The position numbers and the translations under genes are program-made. Shown here piece by piece: positions 37,080-44,868 of a DNA stretch of 64,000 nt. This DNA is from Nitratireductor alexandrii (lineage in GTDB: Bacteria > Pseudomonadota > Alphaproteobacteria > Rhizobiales > Rhizobiaceae), in the NCBI RefSeq assembly GCF_004000215.1, contig NZ_RBVY01000001.1, forward strand, positions 496,001 to 560,000. The letters are read 5' to 3'. Below the pieces are notes generated by a model. The model was not told the DNA's origin and did not search any database. It was given only the letters and a program-made list of their open reading frames with translations. The stretch's first letter is position 1. Every line of letters begins with the position of its first letter.

Positions 37080-37418
37080 ATGACGCATGTGGTGACCGAC
37101 AATTGCATCAAGTGCAAATTCACCGACTGCGTGGAGGTCTGCCCGGTCGACTGCTTCTACGAAGGCGAGAACATGCTCGTCATCCATCCCGACGAATGCA
37201 TCGATTGCGGCGTCTGCGTGCCCGAATGTCCGGCCGAGGCGATCTTTCCCGACAGCGACCCGGCAGCCGAGCCGCAATGGCTGCGGCTTAACCACGACTA
37301 TGCCGACCAATGGCCCAACATCACCCGCAGCAAGGCGCCGATGCCCGATGCCGATGCGCTCAACGGCGTACCCGGCAAGCTGGCCGATTTCAGTGTCAAG
37401 CCCGGCGAGGGCGATTAG
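37080..37418 (+). CDS. fdxA: Seven-iron ferredoxin FdxA
   Basis: A 112-residue ferredoxin with one 3Fe-4S and one 4Fe-4S site. The cysteine pattern [21 protein letters not shown] and [17 protein letters not shown] is the FdxA/FdI type, with a C-terminal segment of the usual length that ends near VKPGEGD. It carries single electrons in the cytoplasm. FdxA genes are commonly under Rrf2 or NO-responsive control in alphaproteobacteria, and here a perfect operator precedes it. Its TAG stop lies inside the terminal inverted repeat of the 37416 element. Confidence 0.95.
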   Translation: MTHVVTDNCIKCKFTDCVEVCPVDCFYEGENMLVIHPDECIDCGVCVPECPAEAIFPDSDPAAEPQWLRLNHDYADQWPNITRSKAPMPDADALNGVPGKLADFSVKPGEGD

Positions 37419-37519
37419 AGCGTTTCCAGGCGAAGTGGAAGCCGGTTCGCCGTTCGCAAGCGCGTTAAAGCAAGAAGTTGGAGCCGGTCTGCGAACCCGT
37501 GAAAAGCAAGGCGGCTCTA
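37416..37519. repeat. Intergenic palindromic element between convergent genes
   Basis: A 104-base element with terminal inverted ends TAGAGC (37416-37421) and GCTCTA (37514-37519). Inside it GCGTTTCCAGGCGAAGTGG and ACCGGTTCG-like and GCGCGTTAAA segments match, from memory, a repeat family frequent between genes in Rhizobiales. Both flanking genes end in it: the TAG stops of fdxA and of the convergent DUF2189 gene are the two termini of the element. Confidence 0.65.
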
Positions 37520-38350
37520 GGAGTCCGCGCCGTCGAGGCGTTCGATGGCGATGTCGGCCGCCGGATCCTGGCGCATCGTGCGGAAGGCGTGCCAGGTCGC
37601 GTGGCCGAGCACCGGGAAAACGACGATCAGGCCCACAAGGCCGCTCGCCAAGCTGAGCGTCACCAGCATCATGACGATGCCGCCCCACACCACCATCACG
37701 GCGAGGTTGTTCCACACAAGCGCCATGCTGGTCCCCATCGCGGTGAATGAATCCGTGCTTTCGTCGAGCAGCATCGGCAGTGAGAACACGCTGATCGCGA
37801 ACGAAAACGCGGCGAACAGCCCGCCGACCAGTGTCCCCACGAACAGCAGCGCCCAGCCGGCGGGCGTGAACACGAGCACCGGCAGGATGTCGGCGAAGCC
37901 CGAAAACGGCAACAGCCCGAAAAACAGCGCGTAAAGGATGACGGCCGCGCGCATCCATAGCAGCATCAACAGCATCAGGAGCACGCCGGTAAAAATCACC
38001 TGCCCGCCCGAACGCGGCCTGACGAACAGCATCGCCGCCAGCCCGACCGGTTCGCCGCGCTGCAGCCGTCGGCTCTTTTCGTAAAGCCCGAGCGCGATCA
38101 CCGGTCCGGTGAGCATGAAGCCGGCGAGCGCCGGAAACAGCACATAGTCGAGGCCGAGCCGGAACAGGCCGGCCACGATTGCGATCGAGACGACAAACAC
38201 CGCCAGTCCGTAGGCGAGGCTGAGGCCGGGTCGATTGCGGAAATCCGCCCAGCCGGCGGCAAGCCATTTAAACGCGACCGTCACCGGCAGGTTGCGGCTC
38301 CAGCCGAAATCGCGGCGCAGCGGCGGTGCGGTCGGTGGCAGTGTGATCAT
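37517..38350 (-). CDS. DUF2189 family integral membrane protein
   Basis: A 277-residue protein with about six hydrophobic segments and short soluble ends. The pattern WLAAGWADFRNRPGLSLAYGLAVF, then LAGFMLTGPVIALGLYEKSRRLQRGE, is that of DUF2189 membrane proteins, which often lie beside cbb3 oxidase operons. The function is unknown. It follows the 71-residue gene of the cco operon by 34 bases on the same strand, so it may be co-transcribed with ccoNOQP. Confidence 0.82.
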   Translation of the reverse strand: MITLPPTAPPLRRDFGWSRNLPVTVAFKWLAAGWADFRNRPGLSLAYGLAVFVVSIAIVAGLFRLGLDYVLFPALAGFMLTGPVIALGLYEKSRRLQRGEPVGLAAMLFVRPRSGGQVIFTGVLLMLLMLLWMRAAVILYALFFGLLPFSGFADILPVLVFTPAGWALLFVGTLVGGLFAAFSFAISVFSLPMLLDESTDSFTAMGTSMALVWNNLAVMVVWGGIVMMLVTLSLASGLVGLIVVFPVLGHATWHAFRTMRQDPAADIAIERLDGADS

Positions 38351-38384
38351 GGCCGTTTGCCTTTCCTGTCGCGTTGTCCGGCTA

Positions 38385-38600
38385 TCAGCAGGCCGATTTC
38401 GCGGCGCGATAGACGCCGGGCGTCGCGTCGGGGGATTTGACGTGGTCGACGCAGGCCGGCTGCGAGCGCACCGCCACGTAGACGAGGTGAATATTGGCGA
38501 GCGCCAGCCCCGCCAGTCCGGCCGCGACCGCCATACCGATCCAAAGACGCCGGCCGGGGCCTCGCCGCGTCGTGCGCAACCCGTTTGCCGCTATCGTCAT
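38385..38600 (-). CDS. Small membrane-anchored protein after ccoP
   Basis: A 71-residue protein with a basic N-terminus, one transmembrane helix (IGMAVAAGLAGLALANIHLVYVAV) and a short periplasmic tail with two cysteines, at 50 and 71 (QPACVDHV and the final KSAC). Its ATG overlaps the ccoP stop as ATGA, so it is translated with the oxidase. Cysteines placed outside the membrane could form a disulfide or help metal delivery, but I do not recognise it as CcoS, CcoH or FixH. Confidence 0.7.
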   Translation of the reverse strand: MTIAANGLRTTRRGPGRRLWIGMAVAAGLAGLALANIHLVYVAVRSQPACVDHVKSPDATPGVYRAAKSAC

Positions 38601-39472
38601 TGCGGCGCTCCCAGATCGAGAACGTAAAGCGTGAGCAGCTTGCGCTGCACGGGGCTGAGCCGGGTTTCCCAGGACGGCATCTCGCCCTGGCGGCCGCGAT
38701 CGACGCTGGCCAGGATCGAGCGCCGGTCGCCGCCATAGATCCAGAACCCGTCGGTCAGGTCCGGCGCGCCGACATCCTGGCTACCGCGTCCGTCCTCGCC
38801 GTGGCAGGCCGTGCAATTGTCGGCGAAGATCGTGGCGCCGGCGGCGACCCCGGCCTGTTCGGCCGGCGCAAGCGGCGCATTCGACAACGAGCGTACGTAA
38901 CTGACCACGTCCGACAACGCCTGACGCTCCAGAATGCCGTCGCGGCCGAAGGCGAGCATCTGGCTGAGGCGGCTTTCGGGATGGCCGGTATTGATGCCGA
39001 CACGGATCGTCTCCGCGACCGACTGCGCGTCGCCGCCCCACAGCCATGCCGTGTCGACGAGACTGGGATAACCCGGCCCGCCGGCGCCCGTGACGCCATG
39101 ACACACGCCGCAATTGTCGGCAAACAGCGTCCGTCCGCTCTCGCGCGCAAGCCGCATCAAGTCCGGGTCGGCACGGATTGCCTCGACGGGTTTGGACTCG
39201 ATTTCGGCCATCCAGTCGGCACGCGCCGCCGCCGCGCTGGCCATATCGTCGGCCAGGCGCGCCCGCTGGTCGACGCCGAGCAGGCCGCGCGTATAGGTCG
39301 CGCCCAGCGGCCAGGCGGGCATCAGCACCCACCACACAAGCGCGAACAGGAAGGTCGACAGGAGAAACAGCCAGATTATCTTCGGCACCGGGCGATTGAG
39401 CTCGGTGATGCCGTTCCATTCGTGACCGGTGGTCAGGTAGCCCGTATGGGCGTCGCGTTCTTCTACCGCCAC
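38597..39472 (-). CDS. ccoP: Cytochrome-c oxidase cbb3-type, dihaem subunit III
   Basis: A 291-residue membrane-anchored dihaem cytochrome c. It has an N-terminal cytoplasmic stretch HEWNGITELNRPVPK, two helices, and two haem-attachment motifs, CGVCH and CTACH, each with a later methionine ligand. The start is GTG 39472 after GAGGAGGGACC, inside the end of ccoQ by ten bases. It passes electrons from cytochrome c to CcoO and CcoN. Confidence 0.94.
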   Translation of the reverse strand: MAVEERDAHTGYLTTGHEWNGITELNRPVPKIIWLFLLSTFLFALVWWVLMPAWPLGATYTRGLLGVDQRARLADDMASAAAARADWMAEIESKPVEAIRADPDLMRLARESGRTLFADNCGVCHGVTGAGGPGYPSLVDTAWLWGGDAQSVAETIRVGINTGHPESRLSQMLAFGRDGILERQALSDVVSYVRSLSNAPLAPAEQAGVAAGATIFADNCTACHGEDGRGSQDVGAPDLTDGFWIYGGDRRSILASVDRGRQGEMPSWETRLSPVQRKLLTLYVLDLGAPQ

Positions 39473-39636
39473 GGTCCCTCCTCGTCCTTCAGGACGCTTT
39501 TGGCGGCGCGTTCGAACTTCTTGCCGTTGGCCGGCCACAAGGCGTAGGCGCCGGCGCCGATCGACAGCGCGATCAGGTAGAACAGGCCGTAGGATTTGGA
39601 GATGCCGACCAGCGTGTCGTGGCTGATGTCGATCAT
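39463..39636 (-). CDS. ccoQ: Cytochrome-c oxidase cbb3-type, subunit IV (CcoQ)
   Basis: A 57-residue single-span protein: a short periplasmic start, helix LFYLIALSIGAGAYALWP, and a cytoplasmic NGKKFERAAKSVLKDEEGPW tail. This is the CcoQ/FixQ pattern. ATG overlaps the ccoO stop by four bases, and its end overlaps ccoP. CcoQ stabilises the complex. Confidence 0.9.
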   Translation of the reverse strand: MIDISHDTLVGISKSYGLFYLIALSIGAGAYALWPANGKKFERAAKSVLKDEEGPWR

Positions 39637-40370
39637 GGCTTGGTCTCCGTGGCGGACGATTGTGTCGTGGCGGCGTCGGTCAGCCTGCCGAGGATCTGCA
39701 GATAGGCGACCAGCGCGTCCATTTCGGTAAGCCGGCCGCGATCGCCGTCGAACGCGCGGATGGTGGTGGCCTCGCCGTAGCGCTCGCCCACCGCCGCGGC
39801 GCCCGCGCCGTCGGGATCGGCCTGGTTGAGGGCGTCGGCGGCGGCGTTGTCGATCATCGCATCGGTATAGGGCACGCCGACGCGCCGCAGCGCCCGCAAC
39901 TGGTCGCCAAGGTCGTCGGTCCTGAGTTCGGTATCGAGCAGCCACGTATAGGCCGGCATCACCGATTCGGGCACCACCGCGCGCGGGTCGTCGAGATGCG
40001 CGACGTGCCACTGGTCGGAATATTTGCCCCCGATGCGCGCCAGGTCGGGCCCGGTGCGTTTCGAACCCCAGAGCATGGGATGGTCGTACTGGGACTCGGC
40101 AGCCAGCGAGTATGGACCGTAACGGTCGACCTCGTCCTGCAGGGTGCGGATCATCTGCGAGTGGCAGGCATAACAGCCCTCGCGGATATAGATGTTGCGG
40201 CCGGCGAGCTCGAGCGGCGTGTAGACGCGCATGTCGGGCGCCGCCTCGACCGTTTCGTCGATGGTGAACAAAGGTGCGATCTCGACCAGCCCGCCAATGC
40301 TCGCCACCGCGATGATCGCCAGGGCGAAGCCGATGCTGTGGCGCTCGAGCCGGTAGTGGGTCTTGAACAT
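39633..40370 (-). CDS. ccoO: Cytochrome-c oxidase cbb3-type, monohaem subunit II
   Basis: A 245-residue membrane-anchored cytochrome c. One N-terminal helix is followed by REGCYACHSQMIR, which is the haem site, and VDRYGPYSLAAESQYDHPMLWGSKRTGPDLAR, which is typical for CcoO/FixO. It starts four bases after the ccoN stop. The long DPDGAGAAAVGERYGEATTIR stretch near the end is usual for alphaproteobacterial CcoO. Confidence 0.95.
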   Translation of the reverse strand: MFKTHYRLERHSIGFALAIIAVASIGGLVEIAPLFTIDETVEAAPDMRVYTPLELAGRNIYIREGCYACHSQMIRTLQDEVDRYGPYSLAAESQYDHPMLWGSKRTGPDLARIGGKYSDQWHVAHLDDPRAVVPESVMPAYTWLLDTELRTDDLGDQLRALRRVGVPYTDAMIDNAAADALNQADPDGAGAAAVGERYGEATTIRAFDGDRGRLTEMDALVAYLQILGRLTDAATTQSSATETKP

Positions 40371-40374
40371 GGTT

Positions 40375-42033
40375 CTACTCCGCCGGTTCGGCTGCCGATG
40401 CGCCGGCCGGTCCGGCGACGGGCCGGTCGCCGAACCGTTCGCGCGGCGCGCTGGCTGAAGACCGGATCGTCATCCAGATATTGTAGGACCCCACCACCGC
40501 TCCGATCAGGAACAACAGTCCGCCAAAGGCGCGGGCGACGTAATAGGGATGCATGGCCACCAGCGAATCGATGAAGGAGTAGGCGAGCGTCCCGCTGTCA
40601 TTGTAGGTGCGCCACATCAGGCCCTGGATGATGCCCGAGTTCCACATCGCGAACACGTAGATGACGGTGCCGGCCAGCGCGAGCCAGAAGTGAAGCTCCA
40701 CCAGGCCGGGTGAATACATCCGCTCGCGCTTCCAAAGCAGCGGCACCAGGGAATAGATCGCGCCGAAGGTGATCAACGCCACCCAGCCGAGCGCGCCGGC
40801 ATGGACGTGGCCGACGGTCCAGTCTGTGTAGTGCGACAAGGCGTTGACGGGACGGATCGCCAGAAACGATCCCTCGAAGGTCGACAGGCCGTAAAACACC
40901 GCCGCCACCATCATGAAGCGCAGCGTGGCGTCGTCGCGCACCTTGTGCCAGGCGCCGTTGAGGGTCAAAAGCGCGTTGCCCGCCGACGACCACGACGGCA
41001 CCAGCAGCATGACGGAAAAGGTCATGCCCAGTGTCTGCACCCAATGGGGCAGGGCGGTGTAGTGCAGGTGATGAGACCCCGCCCACATGTAGAAGAAGGT
41101 GATGCCCCAGAAGCTGATGATCGACAGCCGGTAGGAAAAGATCGGCCGGCCGGCCCGCGTCGGCAGGTAATAATACATCATGCCCAGGAAACCGGCGGTC
41201 AGGAAGAAGGCGACGGCGTTGTGGCCGTACCACCATTGCGTCATCGCGTCCTGGACGCCTGAAAACACCGGAAAGCTCTTGGCGCCGCCGAGCGAGGCCG
41301 GGACGGCGAGATTGTTGACGATGTGCAGCACCGCCACGACCAGGATGAAGGCCAGGTAATACCAGTTGGCGACATAGATATGCGGCTCCTGGCGCCGCGC
41401 CAGCGTGCGCAGGTAAAGCACCAGATAGGTCACCCACACGATCACCAGCCAGATATCGGCATACCATTCCGGCTCGGCATATTCCTTCGACTGGGTGATG
41501 CCGATCAGGTAGCCGCTGACCGCCAGCAGGCAAAACAGGTTGTAGCCGACAAGCACGAACCAGGGCGAAAGCTGGTCGGGCATGCGCGCCCGCGACGTGC
41601 GCTGCATGACATGAAAGGAGGTGGCGATCAGCGCATTGCCGCCGAAGCCGAAGATGACCCCGGTGGTGTGCACCGGCCGCAGCCGCCCGAAACTCGCCCA
41701 GGCCTGGTCGAACGTCGCCTCGGGATAGGCGAGCAGCGTCGCCACCCACACGCCGACGAACATGCCGACCACCGCCCAGGCCATGGCGATCACAAGGCCC
41801 GCCTTGATCGGCTCGTCATAATAGCGCGCAAGCCGCTCTGCGTTGGGCTCGGGACCGTAATAGCCGCGCGCGACCGCACCCGCGCAGACCAGACCGTAGA
41901 CGAGGATCATAAAACCGTGCGCGCCGAGCGGGTCGTGCCGCCCGGCCGCCGCCAGCGCCAGGCCGGCAAGCGCGACCAGCGCCGAGAGCAGGAGCGCGAC
42001 CTGGCGCTCGGTTGTGGTCAATGTCGAAACCAT
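40375..42033 (-). CDS. ccoN: Cytochrome-c oxidase cbb3-type, catalytic subunit I
   Basis: A 552-residue haem-copper oxidase subunit with about 13 helices that reduces O2 at very low concentration. The active-site histidine-tyrosine region WWYGHNAVAFFLTAGFLGMMYYYLP, the CuB histidine pair in GSHHLHYT, and GHVHAGALGWV all match CcoN rather than NorB. ATG 42033 is preferred; the frame extends to a TTG at 42084 without support. A degenerate NsrR-type site lies about 90 bases upstream. No FNR/FixK box (TTGAT-N4-ATCAA) was seen in the 260-base divergent gap. Confidence 0.95.
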   Translation of the reverse strand: MVSTLTTTERQVALLLSALVALAGLALAAAGRHDPLGAHGFMILVYGLVCAGAVARGYYGPEPNAERLARYYDEPIKAGLVIAMAWAVVGMFVGVWVATLLAYPEATFDQAWASFGRLRPVHTTGVIFGFGGNALIATSFHVMQRTSRARMPDQLSPWFVLVGYNLFCLLAVSGYLIGITQSKEYAEPEWYADIWLVIVWVTYLVLYLRTLARRQEPHIYVANWYYLAFILVVAVLHIVNNLAVPASLGGAKSFPVFSGVQDAMTQWWYGHNAVAFFLTAGFLGMMYYYLPTRAGRPIFSYRLSIISFWGITFFYMWAGSHHLHYTALPHWVQTLGMTFSVMLLVPSWSSAGNALLTLNGAWHKVRDDATLRFMMVAAVFYGLSTFEGSFLAIRPVNALSHYTDWTVGHVHAGALGWVALITFGAIYSLVPLLWKRERMYSPGLVELHFWLALAGTVIYVFAMWNSGIIQGLMWRTYNDSGTLAYSFIDSLVAMHPYYVARAFGGLLFLIGAVVGSYNIWMTIRSSASAPRERFGDRPVAGPAGASAAEPAE

Positions 42034-42116
42034 GCCGTTCTGTTCGCTCGCGCTCGCCGTTGCGGGATCGGGTGACGACCTCAAGGCGCGTGCGGCGCCT
42101 TTCCGATCGTCTTTCT

Positions 42117-42143
42117 ATAATATGTATTTCTCGTATATCTTAT
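42117..42143. promoter_or_regulatory. Degenerate NsrR-type site before ccoN
   Basis: ATAATATGTAT-N5-GTATATCTTAT matches the perfect arms at 27700 and 37026 at about 17 of 22 positions with the same spacing. It lies in the gap between ccoN (minus) and the epimerase gene (plus), an AT-rich spot in GC-rich DNA. Confidence 0.55.
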
Positions 42144-42293
42144 GAGTGGCGGCGACGGAAGGGTACGTTTTGTCGCTGCCATAGCGGCGTGCTGAGACAC
42201 CGCGTCGCGCAAGCCGCGGCGCGCAAAACTGCGCGTTGCGCCCTATATGGGACCGGACGCTGCCCGGTGCCGGGCAGGACGAAAGGACCGCCA

Positions 42294-43520
42294 ATGTCTG
42301 GAAAGGCTTTTCGCTACGACACGGCGGCCCCGGTTCTGGTGACCGGGGCCACGGGTTACGTCGCCGGCTGGTTGATCAGGCGGCTGCTTGCCGAGGGTTT
42401 CACCGTTCACGCCGCCGTGCGCGACCCGGACAACGCCGAAAAGCTCGCTCATTTGCGCAGGCTCGAGCGCGACTTGCCCGGCAGGCTGAAATTTTTCCGG
42501 GCCGACCTGCTCAAGGACGGCAGCTACACCGAGGCCATGCAAACCTGCCGGGTCGTCTTCCACACCGCCTCGCCTTTCGCCTCGGTGGTCAACGACCCGC
42601 AGCGCGATCTGGTCGACCCGGCGCTGAACGGCACCCGCAATGTCCTGGCCTCGGTCGAGCGGACGGAGACGGTCGAGCGTGTGGTGCTGACGAGTTCGTG
42701 CGCGGCGATCTTCGGCGATGTGGCCGATATCGCGCTGGCGCCGGACGGCATCCTGACCGAAGAGGTCTGGAACACGTCTTCCAACCTCGACCATCAGCCC
42801 TACAACTATTCCAAGACGCTGGCCGAGCGCGAGGCCTGGCGGATCGTCGGAACTCAGACGCGCTGGCGGCTGGTGGCGGTCAATCCAGGCCTGGTGATCG
42901 GTCCGGCCCTGTCCAGCGCGCCGACCTCCGAATCCTTCAACATCGTGCGCCAGCTCGGCGACGGTTCGGTGAAGGCGGGCGTTCCGCGCTACGAGATCGG
43001 CATGGTCGACGTCCGCGACGTGGCCGAGGCGCATCTGCGCGCCGGCTTCCTGCAACGGGCGGAGGGCCGGCACATCGTCTATGCCGAGGTGCTGAGCCTG
43101 ATTGCGATGAGCTGCATCCTGCGCCGGCATTTCGGCGACGCATGGCCGTTTCCCCGCCGCGTCCTGCCGAAATGGCTGGTCTGGCTGCTCGGGCCGGTCG
43201 TCAACCCGATGCTCGACCGCGCCATGGTTGCCCGCAACATGGGCTATTCATGGCGCGCCGACAATTCCAAGTCGAGACGCGCGCTCGGTCTGGATTACCG
43301 GCCGCTGGCCCCGGCTCTGGTGGCAATGTTCGAGCAGATGGTCGCGGCTGGCCTGGTTCCGCCTGGCACGGGGCCGGGCGGGCCCGGCTTGGCGCCTGCC
43401 TCAGCCGATGCCGCCCAGGAAGGCGAGGCTGCGCGCGAAGGCCAGCTGAGCGGCCGGCGCGTCGTGCGAGGGGCGCCGCCAGTTGTTGAAACCGTGCCCG
43501 GCGCCCTGGTAGCGAAATAG
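42294..43520 (+). CDS. NAD-dependent epimerase/reductase, dihydroflavonol-4-reductase-like
   Basis: A 408-residue extended SDR. The dinucleotide motif is VTGATGYVAGW, and the active-site Tyr and Lys are in YNYSKTLAE; the LTSSCAAIFG stretch precedes them. This pattern is that of the DFR/cinnamoyl-CoA reductase/aldehyde reductase group. Recognisable homology stops near residue 350; the last 50 residues are Gly/Ala/Pro-rich and lie antisense to the dienelactone hydrolase gene for 120 bases. The natural stop may have been lost, or the tail is real. ATG 42294 follows GAAAGGACCGCC. The function in this setting is unknown. Confidence 0.87.
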   Translation: MSGKAFRYDTAAPVLVTGATGYVAGWLIRRLLAEGFTVHAAVRDPDNAEKLAHLRRLERDLPGRLKFFRADLLKDGSYTEAMQTCRVVFHTASPFASVVNDPQRDLVDPALNGTRNVLASVERTETVERVVLTSSCAAIFGDVADIALAPDGILTEEVWNTSSNLDHQPYNYSKTLAEREAWRIVGTQTRWRLVAVNPGLVIGPALSSAPTSESFNIVRQLGDGSVKAGVPRYEIGMVDVRDVAEAHLRAGFLQRAEGRHIVYAEVLSLIAMSCILRRHFGDAWPFPRRVLPKWLVWLLGPVVNPMLDRAMVARNMGYSWRADNSKSRRALGLDYRPLAPALVAMFEQMVAAGLVPPGTGPGGPGLAPASADAAQEGEAAREGQLSGRRVVRGAPPVVETVPGALVAK

Positions 43521-44087
43521 CGCGGCGCCGGCCGGCAGTTGCCGGCCGAGCGCGGCGAGCGCCTCTGCCGGCGTTGCCGGATCGTCGGCGCCGAAATGTA
43601 GCATCACCGGGCATTTGACGTTGCCGGCGATGCCGAGCTTTTCGATCCCGACACCGTAATAACCGACCGCGCCGTCGAGGCCGGGCCGGGTCGCCGCCGC
43701 CACGGAGAGCTTGCCGCCGAGGCAATAACCGACCGTGAAGACGCGCCTTGTGCCGTGTGCGCGCAAATAGTCCGCGCAGGCGAGCGTGTCGTCGATCGCG
43801 GCCTCCAGATCGAATGCGGCCAGCATGGCGCGCGCGCGGTCGAGGTCGGCGCCGTCGTAGCCGAGCTGCAGGCCCGGCGCGCTGCGCCAGAACAGGTCGG
43901 GCACGATAACGACGAAACCCGCGTCGGCCCACTGGTCGGCGAGCTCGCGGATATGCAGGTTGGTGCCGAAAATCTCCTGCAGGAGCACGATGCCGGCGCT
44001 TGCCTCGCCCTCGGGCCGGCTGAGGTAGCATCCGAAGCTGCCGTGTGGCGCGTCGAGTGCGATGTCGGTGCCGCGCGGCGGTTTCAT
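43401..44087 (-). CDS. Dienelactone hydrolase family protein
   Basis: A 228-residue alpha/beta hydrolase of the DLH family. The triad is Cys122 in GYCLGG, Asp169 in GADDPATP and His198 in GAGHGFNN, with Glu38 in LLQEIFG, which keeps the cysteine active in known DLH. Such enzymes open dienelactones and related enol lactones. It is the last gene of the minus-strand hydrolase operon and overlaps the convergent epimerase gene by 120 bases. Confidence 0.9.
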   Translation of the reverse strand: MKPPRGTDIALDAPHGSFGCYLSRPEGEASAGIVLLQEIFGTNLHIRELADQWADAGFVVIVPDLFWRSAPGLQLGYDGADLDRARAMLAAFDLEAAIDDTLACADYLRAHGTRRVFTVGYCLGGKLSVAAATRPGLDGAVGYYGVGIEKLGIAGNVKCPVMLHFGADDPATPAEALAALGRQLPAGAALFRYQGAGHGFNNWRRPSHDAPAAQLAFARSLAFLGGIG

Positions 44088-44134
44088 CGTGGCGGTCTCC
44101 TCTTTTCGCTCGTCCGGCGCCCGCGTGGCGCTGC

Positions 44135-44857
44135 TCAGTCGGTCTCCGTCTTACGCGGCGTCAGGCCTTCAAGATAGGCCGCCACCTCGTCGACCGGGAT
44201 GACGTCGGCATATTTGCAGTTGAGATCGAACAGGCTCATCGCGTGACTTGCCTCGAACCGGTCGAAGGCGGTTTCTTCCGGGATGATCGTCTTGAAGTTG
44301 AACGAATAGGCGTCGACGGCGGTCGCGCGCAGGCAGCCCGAGGAGGTGCAGCCGGTCAAGATCAGCGTGTCGACGTCGAGAAAATTCAGATGGCTCATGA
44401 ACATCGTGCCGAAAAAGGCCGAGGGCTTGCGCTTGCCGATCAAAATATCCTGCGGACGCGGCGCCAGCGGCGCCACCGTCTGGGTGGCGTGCGTGCCTTC
44501 CGTCGAGGTCTTTTCCGTGCCGCGATGGTTCTTGCCGACCTGGACGCCGCTGTCGACCATGTCCGGGCGGCGCTCCGACTGCGTATAGAAGATCGGGATG
44601 TTCTTGGCGCGCGCCAGATGCATCAGCCGCTCCGTATGCGGCACGGTTTTCCAGCCGGCCTCGCCGCAATGGGTGCGGTATTTCTTCACGCCGTCGGCGT
44701 GGCTTTCGCCCGGTGCGTCGCCGCAGAAATTATACTGCACGTCGATGATGAACAGCGCCGGCCGCTTGCCGAAGCCGCCGCGCTTGCCGTAGCCGGCGAG
44801 CTGGTAGATTGCCTTGTCGTGCTCGGTCAGAAACCGATCCCAGATACGTTCTGCCAT
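44135..44857 (-). CDS. Isochorismatase/cysteine hydrolase family protein, probable amidase
   Basis: A 240-residue cysteine hydrolase. The triad is Asp39 in FIIDVQYNF, a lysine in GKRKPSAFFGT (142 or 144), and Cys175 in TGCTSSGCLRATAVDA. Pattern and N-terminal extension fit the branch with N-carbamoylsarcosine amidase, maleamate amidase and ureidoacrylate amidase more than true isochorismatases. It follows the cyclic amidohydrolase gene by 11 bases on the same strand. In such pairs it usually hydrolyses the carbamoyl or amide left after ring opening. Confidence 0.9.
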   Translation of the reverse strand: MAERIWDRFLTEHDKAIYQLAGYGKRGGFGKRPALFIIDVQYNFCGDAPGESHADGVKKYRTHCGEAGWKTVPHTERLMHLARAKNIPIFYTQSERRPDMVDSGVQVGKNHRGTEKTSTEGTHATQTVAPLAPRPQDILIGKRKPSAFFGTMFMSHLNFLDVDTLILTGCTSSGCLRATAVDAYSFNFKTIIPEETAFDRFEASHAMSLFDLNCKYADVIPVDEVAAYLEGLTPRKTETD

Positions 44858-44868
44858 GGTGGGTCCTC

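Noticed and set aside
40375-42033. Nitric oxide reductase NorB instead of CcoN
   Set aside because: The Tyr-containing WWYGHNAVAFF helix and the flanking ccoO, ccoQ and ccoP genes identify a cbb3 oxidase.
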